12,167 nt of DNA, taken from NCBI GenBank assembly GCA_011620705.1, contig WOYR01000133.1, positions 1 through 12,167 of the forward strand, read 5' to 3'. The position numbers and the translations under genes were made by a program. Source of the stretch: Microbacteriaceae bacterium (GTDB taxonomy: Bacteria; Actinomycetota; Actinomycetes; Actinomycetales; Microbacteriaceae). Of this stretch, positions 8,631 through 12,167 are shown piece by piece; positions within the stretch are counted from its first letter, which is position 1; the number at the start of each line of letters is the position of its first letter. The notes below the pieces were generated by a model. The model was given only the letters and a program-made list of their open reading frames with translations. It was not told the origin of the DNA and searched no databases.

Positions 8631-9641
8631 CTAGCTCGGCCGCCCCGTCGGCGCGAGCCTCGCGGTTCGGCCGCCGTCGTGCACCACCACGTCGCCGAGC
8701 GCCTCGTCGATCTTCGCCATCGCATCGGCCGGGATCGTCACCCCGGAGGCCTTCGCGTTCTCGCCGACCTGCTCCGGGCGCGACGCGCCGATGATCGCCG
8801 ACGCCACGTTCGGGTTCTGCAGCACCCACGCGACCGCGAGCTGCGCCATCGTCAGGTCGAGCTCGGCCGCGATCGGGGCGAGCTTCTGCACCCGGTGCAG
8901 CACCTCCTCGCGCAGGAACACCCTGATCGTCTTCTCGCCGCCCTTGGAGTCCGTTGCGCGGCTGCCCGCCGGCAGCGGCGCGCCGGGCTGGTACTTGCCT
9001 GCCAGCACGCCCTGCGCCACCGGCGACCAGACGATCTGCGAGATCCCGAGCTCGACCGAGGTCGGAACGACCTCCTCCTCGATCACGCGCCACAGCGCCG
9101 AGTACTGCGGCTGGTTCGAGATCAGCTGGATGTTGAGCTCCTTCGCCAGCGCGTGAGCCGCCCGCAGCTGCTCGGCGGTCCACTCGCTGACCCCGATGTA
9201 CAGCGCCTTGCCCTGGCGCACCACGTCGGCGAATGCCTGCATGGTCTCCTCGAGCGGGGTCTCGGTGTCGTAGCGGTGCGCCTGGTACATGTCGACGTAG
9301 TCGGTCTGCAGCCGGGTCAGCGAACCCTCGATCGACTCCATGATGTGCTTGCGGCTCAGCCCCGAATCGTTCGGGCCCATCGGCCCGGTCGGCCAGTACA
9401 CCTTGGTGAAGATCTCCAGAGATGCCCGGCGCTCCCCCTTCAGCGCTTCTCCCAGCACGGTCTCGGCCGCGGTGTTGGCATAGGCGTCGGCCGTGTCGAA
9501 GCTGGTGATCCCGGCATCCAGCGCCGCGCGCACGCAGGCGAGCGCTGTGTCGTTCTCGACCTGCGAGCCGTGGGTGAGCCAGTTGCCGTAGGTGATCTCG
9601 GAGATCTTGAGGCCGGAGTTGCCGAGGTAGCGGAAGTCCAT
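8631..9641 (-). CDS. Aldo/keto reductase, Kv-beta / YghZ-like group
   Basis: 336 residues, full-length (beta/alpha)8-barrel, NADPH-dependent carbonyl reductase. Seen: MDFRYLGNSGLKISEITYG at the N-terminus, FDTADAYANTAAE with the catalytic Asp49 and Tyr54, FTKVYW with Lys80, MYQAHRYD with His122, and the cofactor-binding region ending SAIIGASRPEQVGENAKASG. MGPNDSGLSRKHI and DTETPLEETM are typical of the voltage-gated potassium channel beta-subunit-like AKR group. The natural substrate cannot be read from sequence; reduction of reactive aldehydes such as methylglyoxal is a known activity of relatives. No Shine-Dalgarno precedes the ATG; instead TAGGCT ends 6 nt before it, suggesting leaderless translation. 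Confidence 0.93.
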   Translation of the reverse strand: MDFRYLGNSGLKISEITYGNWLTHGSQVENDTALACVRAALDAGITSFDTADAYANTAAETVLGEALKGERRASLEIFTKVYWPTGPMGPNDSGLSRKHIMESIEGSLTRLQTDYVDMYQAHRYDTETPLEETMQAFADVVRQGKALYIGVSEWTAEQLRAAHALAKELNIQLISNQPQYSALWRVIEEEVVPTSVELGISQIVWSPVAQGVLAGKYQPGAPLPAGSRATDSKGGEKTIRVFLREEVLHRVQKLAPIAAELDLTMAQLAVAWVLQNPNVASAIIGASRPEQVGENAKASGVTIPADAMAKIDEALGDVVVHDGGRTARLAPTGRPS

Positions 9642-9647
9642 GGTCCG

Positions 9648-9676
9648 AGCCTACGACTGCGGCTGAGGGGCGGCAG
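9648..9676 (-). promoter_or_regulatory. Candidate leaderless promoter of the aldo/keto reductase gene
   Basis: On the minus strand TAGGCT (9653-9648) ends exactly 6 nt before the ATG at 9641. CTGCCG (9676-9671) lies 17 nt upstream as a weak -35. TAGGCT is the same -10 hexamer as in the SPW-TetR promoter. The -10 and the missing Shine-Dalgarno support a leaderless start; the -35 is poor. Confidence 0.5.
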
Positions 9677-9784
9677 CCCGATCGTGCTTACGCGTCTTTC
9701 GGACGAAGCCCCTTGGAGCAACGCAATGACGCGCCCTGGATGCGTGACCTGGACCCGGATTGCCATGAACCGCGTGGGATATCG

Positions 9785-9925
9785 CTACTCCGTCGGCAGG
9801 GCGCCGCGTTCCCGCTCGAGGAACAACCACAGCCCTGCGATCACGGTGACCATGGCCGCGAATGCGATCAGTGCGACGTACGGCACGACCGCGATGGCGG
9901 CGGCTCAGACCGCGATCGAGATGAC
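9785..9925 (-). pseudogene. Remnant of a small membrane protein
   Basis: The minus-strand frame ending at TAG 9785 reads ISIAV, a TGA at 9907-9905, then IAVVPYVALIAFAAMVTVIA and LWLFLERERGALPTE. This looks like one or two membrane helices followed by a charged tail. The frame has no ATG and is interrupted by TGA (a single change from Trp TGG). A GTG at 9886 could start a 33-residue peptide but has no ribosome-binding site. The 320-bp gap between the aldo/keto reductase start and the toxin remnant otherwise shows only the reductase promoter and one TCATGAC repeat. Low certainty. Confidence 0.3.
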
Positions 9926-9931
9926 TGGGCG

Positions 9932-9949
9932 TCATGACCAAATCATGAC
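9932..9949 (+). repeat. TCATGAC repeat element, copy 1
   Basis: TCATGACCAAATCATGAC: two TCATGAC heptamers separated by CAAA. It differs by one base (C for G at position 8) from copies 2 and 3. It lies 10 bp beyond the stop of the toxin remnant. The two TCATGA palindromes are centred 11 bp apart, about one helical turn. Confidence 0.8.
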
Positions 9950-9959
9950 CTCGGGCTCG

Positions 9960-10206
9960 CTACGGCAGCAGGTCAAAGTATTCGGTACGGGCTTTCATCG
10001 CGTGGATGAGCAGCTCGTTCCCGCTGTCGAAGACGAGCACGACCGTCTCGAGGAGCCGGCCCGATGTGTCGAAGCCAAGGCGGAACTGACGCGCCGGGCT
10101 GTCGTCATCGAGATACGAGACGAAGGCCGGATGCTGCGCGGCCTGGATTCCGTCCTCAGCGCTCGTCGTCGGGGCTCACTCCGTGCTTCAGAGCTGCTGC
10201 GTGGAC
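9960..10206 (-). pseudogene. Frameshifted toxin gene downstream of the ribbon-helix-helix antitoxin
   Basis: Directly after the antitoxin stop the minus strand encodes VHAAALKHGVSPDDER, then TGA (10158-10156). One base later a second frame continues from 10157 as EDGIQAAQHPAFVSYLDDDS, followed by ARQFRLGFDTSGRLLE, VVLVFDSGNELLIHAMKAR and TEYFDLLP, ending at TAG 9962-9960. The two parts together resemble a small toxin-like family found next to such antitoxins in actinobacteria, with the C-terminal pattern LLE.VVLVFD.G.ELVIHAMKAR..Y.DLLP (recognised from memory; no characterised activity known to me). A one-base insertion or two-base deletion breaks it, and neither frame has a usable ATG or GTG near its start; GTA at 10215-10213 sits where an overlapping start would be expected. 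I read it as an inactivated toxin; programmed frameshifting is a less likely alternative. Confidence 0.65.
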
Positions 10207-10211
10207 GTTCG

Positions 10212-10472
10212 CTACGCGACGTTGACCCAGTCCCGGACAGCGGCTCGGATCGCCTCGGAGCGGCTCACGTGCTCGCGCTCGGCTCGGGCCGCTAGAGCGT
10301 CGAGCAGGGTCTTGTCCATACGGACCGGCACGACCTCGCTGGCACCGTTGCCCAGCGGCCTACGGCCTCGCTTGCGAAGCTGCTCGACTGGGTAGCCTGC
10401 TTCCGCCTCTTTCGCCCACTCTTCAACTTGCGCTTCGCCTACCGCGACGCCGTTTATCTTCTCCTGAGCCAC
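10212..10472 (-). CDS. Ribbon-helix-helix (CopG-like) antitoxin
   Basis: 86 residues from GTG at 10472. Seen: VAQEKINGVAVGEAQVEEWA, KEAEAGYPVEQL and KRGRRPLGNG as the toxin-binding or linker part, then a ribbon-helix-helix domain at about 45-82 (EVVPVRMDKTLLDALAARAE followed by HVSRSEAIRAAVRDW). Such proteins repress their own promoter as dimers and neutralise a toxin encoded just downstream. The downstream partner here is broken, so this is probably an orphan antitoxin. An open frame continues upstream to ATG at 10556, but that ATG lies within the TCATGAC repeat without a Shine-Dalgarno, and a good promoter lies downstream of it whose -10 ends 6 nt before the GTG. I therefore prefer the GTG and a leaderless mRNA. 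Confidence 0.8.
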   Translation of the reverse strand: MAQEKINGVAVGEAQVEEWAKEAEAGYPVEQLRKRGRRPLGNGASEVVPVRMDKTLLDALAARAEREHVSRSEAIRAAVRDWVNVA

Positions 10473-10478
10473 CCGATT

Positions 10479-10507
10479 ATCGTAATACGGAATGGTGAAT
10501 GATCCAA
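10479..10507 (-). promoter_or_regulatory. Leaderless promoter of the ribbon-helix-helix gene
   Basis: On the minus strand TTGGAT (10507-10502) and TACGAT (10484-10479) are 17 nt apart, and TACGAT ends exactly 6 nt before GTG 10472. This matches the geometry of the reductase promoter at 6042-6070 and decides the start codon. An RHH operator would be expected here, but I see no clear repeat apart from the TCATGAC element about 50 bp upstream. Confidence 0.6.
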
Positions 10508-10552
10508 GAGCTCCTGCTGCCTGCGACTCAACGAGCCTGGCGGAGGTAGGCA

Positions 10553-10570
10553 TCATGACGAAATCATGAC
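10553..10570 (+). repeat. TCATGAC repeat element, copy 2
   Basis: TCATGACGAAATCATGAC, identical to copy 3 over 20 bp including CA before it. It supplies the stop codon of the nucleotidyltransferase gene (TGA at 10566-10564) and overlaps the far-upstream ATG of the antitoxin frame, so it marks the junction of the two toxin-antitoxin-like units. Confidence 0.85.
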
Positions 10571-11151
10571 CCGGCGGAACGCCGCCCGGTGGTCTTCTTC
10601 GAGCGCTTCCTTTCGGCAGCGATCGCCTGCTTTGCCATGATCAGGTAGTCCTCACGGGTGTCCGTCAGCACAACGGAATCTTCGCCGTATGCCGCAAAGG
10701 CGATGTCGATCAGTTCCTCAGGATCTGTAATGCCTGCCTGGCGAGCGAGGATCGCGAGATCGAAGAGATGTTGATCTCGCGATGCAGCTAGCTTCATGGC
10801 AATCAACTCTTCGACAGTCGCGATGGTCACCGTCACCCCGGTCGAATCGGCGGGCGCTCGCGATCCCGGGGGGATGAATGATGTGCCATTCGCGTTGAGC
10901 CACGTTGGCGACAGGCCCATCTCTTCCGCGATCTTTCCGACTACTCGCAATACTGCCGGCCCGGGCGTCACCGCAGCTTCGATGTCGGTCGTGAATCGCG
11001 TCTCGCGATCGTCCGGAAACAGAAGCGCCATGGCTGAACCACCGATGACGTGCACCTGAGCGTCAATCCCTTCGTCTGTCAGCCGCTCCTTCAGCACGTC
11101 GAGCAACTGGCGGACTTCATAGGGATCCATCCGATGTTCGTCGGTCGCCAT
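10564..11151 (-). CDS. AbiEii/DUF6036-type nucleotidyltransferase, probable toxin
   Basis: 195 residues. Seen: a helical N-terminus (RQLLDVLKERLTDEGI), then the nucleotidyltransferase core VHVIGGSAMALLF (33-45) and RFTTDIEA (52-59), with Asp56 and Glu58 as metal ligands in place of the commoner Asp-Asp pair. TVEELIAMKLAASRDQHLFDLAIL follows, holding the conserved Lys and Asp of the AbiEii-like fold. Known: related MenT and AbiEii toxins add nucleotides to tRNA or other targets. The ATG overlaps the stop of the XRE gene by one base (TGATG), so translation is coupled, as in toxin-antitoxin pairs. No Shine-Dalgarno is obvious; Met8 is a possible alternative start. The basic tail KRSKKTTGRRSAGS ends inside the TCATGAC repeat and may have changed when the units were joined. 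Toxin activity is inferred from fold and context. Confidence 0.82.
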   Translation of the reverse strand: MATDEHRMDPYEVRQLLDVLKERLTDEGIDAQVHVIGGSAMALLFPDDRETRFTTDIEAAVTPGPAVLRVVGKIAEEMGLSPTWLNANGTSFIPPGSRAPADSTGVTVTIATVEELIAMKLAASRDQHLFDLAILARQAGITDPEELIDIAFAAYGEDSVVLTDTREDYLIMAKQAIAAERKRSKKTTGRRSAGS

Positions 11152-11732
11152 CAGGCGCGCGACAGGCTTCGCTCATCGATGAAGATGTTGAGCCGCCTCA
11201 GATGTTCAGGAGTTGTCTTCTTTGCACGCTCCCGAAGCGCTGGGAAGTCCGAAACAAACCAGGGCTCCGCGAGCTTGCTCGCCTTAGTCCATGCGGGACG
11301 CTTCGAACGCGGCAGCGCGTCAGCAAACAACGCACGCATGAGCGTGTCCCATCGCTTGTCCGGCAGAGCCGTGGGAGCAAGGGCGATTTCCGACGGATCA
11401 ACAAACTCTGCGTTGTCGCGTAGTTCCTTAACAGCGTGCGTCAGTAGCCGTAGCGGAAACGTCGAATCCTTGCTCGAGATGAGCGAATCGGCGAGCGACT
11501 CCGCGACACGGTACGGCGCGTACCGTGACATGCGATTTTCCGCACCAGCTGTCAGCCGAAGGCTCGCCCCCATCGCCGCGAGAGCTTCACGCAGTGAGTT
11601 GAGTTTGATCGTGCCTTCGGACTCAGAGCGCTCGAGTTGAGAAATGGCGCTCGGGGTAACTCCCAGCCGCTTTGCGAGTTCATTGACACTGATCCCAGCC
11701 GCAAGTCGTGTCGACTTGATCGTCGATGCCAC
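11151..11732 (-). CDS. XRE-family helix-turn-helix protein, probable antitoxin
   Basis: 193 residues from GTG 11732; AGGAGG lies 8 nt before it. Seen: an XRE/Cro helix-turn-helix at about 5-58 (STRLAAGISVNELAKRLGVT then SAISQLERSESEGTIKLNSL). A C-terminal half of about 130 residues of unknown fold follows, with RWDTLMRALFADAL, RPAWTKASKLAEPWFV and RRLNIFIDERSLSRA near the end. The two-domain build, the WDxLxxALxxxL and RPAW motifs and the overlapping nucleotidyltransferase gene match a recurrent actinobacterial pair in which the XRE protein would act as antitoxin and repressor (recognised from memory). Codons are visibly less GC-ending than in ppsA or the permease, in keeping with horizontal transfer. 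Its promoter carries a short palindrome that it may bind. Confidence 0.85.
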   Translation of the reverse strand: MASTIKSTRLAAGISVNELAKRLGVTPSAISQLERSESEGTIKLNSLREALAAMGASLRLTAGAENRMSRYAPYRVAESLADSLISSKDSTFPLRLLTHAVKELRDNAEFVDPSEIALAPTALPDKRWDTLMRALFADALPRSKRPAWTKASKLAEPWFVSDFPALRERAKKTTPEHLRRLNIFIDERSLSRA

Positions 11733-11755
11733 TTTTCATCCCTCCTAGTTCTCTG

Positions 11756-11783
11756 ATTTTAGCTGTAGCTACATTTCTGTCAT
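11756..11783 (-). promoter_or_regulatory. Promoter of the XRE-nucleotidyltransferase pair with palindrome in the spacer
   Basis: On the minus strand ATGACA (11783-11778) and TAAAAT (11761-11756) are 16 nt apart, close to consensus. The spacer contains the perfect 10-bp palindrome TGTAGCTACA (11764-11773), well placed for autorepression by the XRE protein. The -35 also overlaps the stop of the small upstream frame ending at 11780. Confidence 0.65.
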
Positions 11784-12040
11784 CCAAGATAGCAAACTTC
11801 CGCGCGTGATGCTGGGAGAATGCGAGCGCCTCGGCGCCGGCAGATGTGGGCGTCCGCGGCGGCGGCGATGGCAACGTCAACGTCGTCATCGCCATCGAGG
11901 TGCCGGTCGAAGATCACGATCAGGTGTTCCGGAGAGATCGCTGGACCGCCAGCAAGCGGGTCGGCAACAGAGTGAGAGCGAGGGTCCGCCTGGCTGGGGT
12001 CGACGATCTCGACCACGATCCGCTTCACCGGCACCATCAT
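11780..12040 (-). CDS. Small hypothetical protein upstream of the XRE gene
   Basis: An 86-residue open frame starting MMVPVKRIVVEIVDPSQADP, with SPEHLIVIFDRHLDGDDDVD in the middle and ending AEVCYLG. About 70% of its codons end in G or C, and the first 18 after the Met codons nearly all do, which looks coding. It shows no signal peptide, membrane segment or family I recognise. Its double ATG lies within the TCATGAC repeat, and the nearest Shine-Dalgarno-like GGGAG is too far (13 nt), so expression is uncertain. It could be a third member of the XRE unit, the truncated end of an older gene, or spurious. Confidence 0.4.
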   Translation of the reverse strand: MMVPVKRIVVEIVDPSQADPRSHSVADPLAGGPAISPEHLIVIFDRHLDGDDDVDVAIAAAADAHICRRRGARILPASRAEVCYLG

Positions 12041-12054
12041 GACGAAATCATGAC
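12037..12054 (+). repeat. TCATGAC repeat element, copy 3
   Basis: TCATGACGAAATCATGAC, identical to copy 2. It lies between the tRNA-Lys terminator (22 bp away) and the small hypothetical gene, so it marks the outer edge of the accessory segment next to the tRNA. Confidence 0.85.
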
Positions 12055-12076
12055 TCCCGCCTGCTCGGTACGAACA

Positions 12077-12109
12077 AAGCCCCGCACCTGGCGAGAGGTA
12101 ACGGGGCTT
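12077..12109 (-). terminator. Intrinsic terminator of tRNA-Lys
   Basis: On the minus strand AAGCCCCG (12109-12102) pairs with CGGGGCTT (12084-12077) across a 17-nt loop, and the stem runs into TTTGTT. It begins 4 nt beyond the tRNA 3' end and is a standard Rho-independent terminator. Confidence 0.85.
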
Positions 12110-12113
12110 CGAG

Positions 12114-12167
12114 TACACCCCCCGGGACTTGAACCCGGAACCCACTGATTAAGAGTCAGTTGCTCTG
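12114..12167 (-). tRNA. tRNA-Lys (anticodon CTT), 5' part outside window
   Basis: 54 nt are visible. On the minus strand the anticodon arm is ACTGA-CTCTTAA-TCAGT, giving anticodon CTT (lysine, codon AAG). A 5-nt variable loop GGGTT follows, then the T arm CCGGG-TTCAAGT-CCCGG, the acceptor strand GGGGTGT and discriminator A. The next bases are CTC, so CCA is not encoded and must be added after transcription, as usual in many actinobacteria. The D arm and 5' acceptor strand lie past the window end. Confidence 0.93.

Noticed and set aside
9650..9720. A second copy of the tRNA-Lys 3' end as an attachment-site pair
   Set aside because: I compared the T-arm and acceptor sequence with this boundary and found no convincing match; only a short shared GAAGCCCC.
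9440..9766. A 108-codon minus-strand ORF overlapping the aldo/keto reductase start
   Set aside because: It runs through the reductase promoter and out of frame into the reductase gene, with no recognisable domain.

Overview
This is a high-GC window with actinobacterial features: GC-ending codons, leaderless promoters, a tRNA gene without an encoded CCA, and gene families such as the SPW-repeat membrane protein and the CoA-disulfide reductase/rhodanese fusion. A Microbacteriaceae-like actinobacterium is a reasonable guess, but nothing in the window proves the genus.

Left part (1-3994). A glutamine-synthetase-family enzyme, cut by the window edge, is divergent from an ethanolamine-permease-like APC transporter. 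Together they suggest uptake of ethanolamine (or a similar amine) and its gamma-glutamylation. Convergent to the permease is a two-gene unit: an SPW-repeat membrane protein followed by a TetR-family regulator. Its promoter (TTGACC-17-TAGGCT) has a TetR-type palindrome over the -35 box, and a strong hairpin lies between the two genes.

Middle part (4055-9641). A sulfur-stress unit holds a CoA-disulfide/persulfide reductase with a C-terminal rhodanese domain, followed by a CsoR/RcnR-family repressor of the CstR (persulfide-sensing) type. A perfect 8-2-8 palindrome fills the spacer of the reductase promoter and a related, weaker one precedes the repressor gene. Divergent from this unit is phosphoenolpyruvate synthase (ppsA), and convergent to ppsA is an aldo/keto reductase of the Kv-beta type.

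Right part (about 9650-12110). This accessory segment has less GC-biased codons and ends beside a partial tRNA-Lys(CTT) gene and its terminator. It holds two toxin-antitoxin-like units on the minus strand: an intact ribbon-helix-helix antitoxin followed by a frameshifted, start-less toxin remnant, and an XRE regulator overlapping an AbiEii/DUF6036-type nucleotidyltransferase. Three copies of an 18-bp element, TCATGAC(C/G)AAATCATGAC, all in the same orientation, separate these units like cassette boundaries. This is the least explained structure in the window.

Three minus-strand genes (the CoA-disulfide reductase, the aldo/keto reductase and the ribbon-helix-helix protein) lack a Shine-Dalgarno sequence but have a -10-like hexamer ending exactly 6 nt before the start codon, as expected for leaderless transcripts. 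In two of them this changes the preferred start codon.
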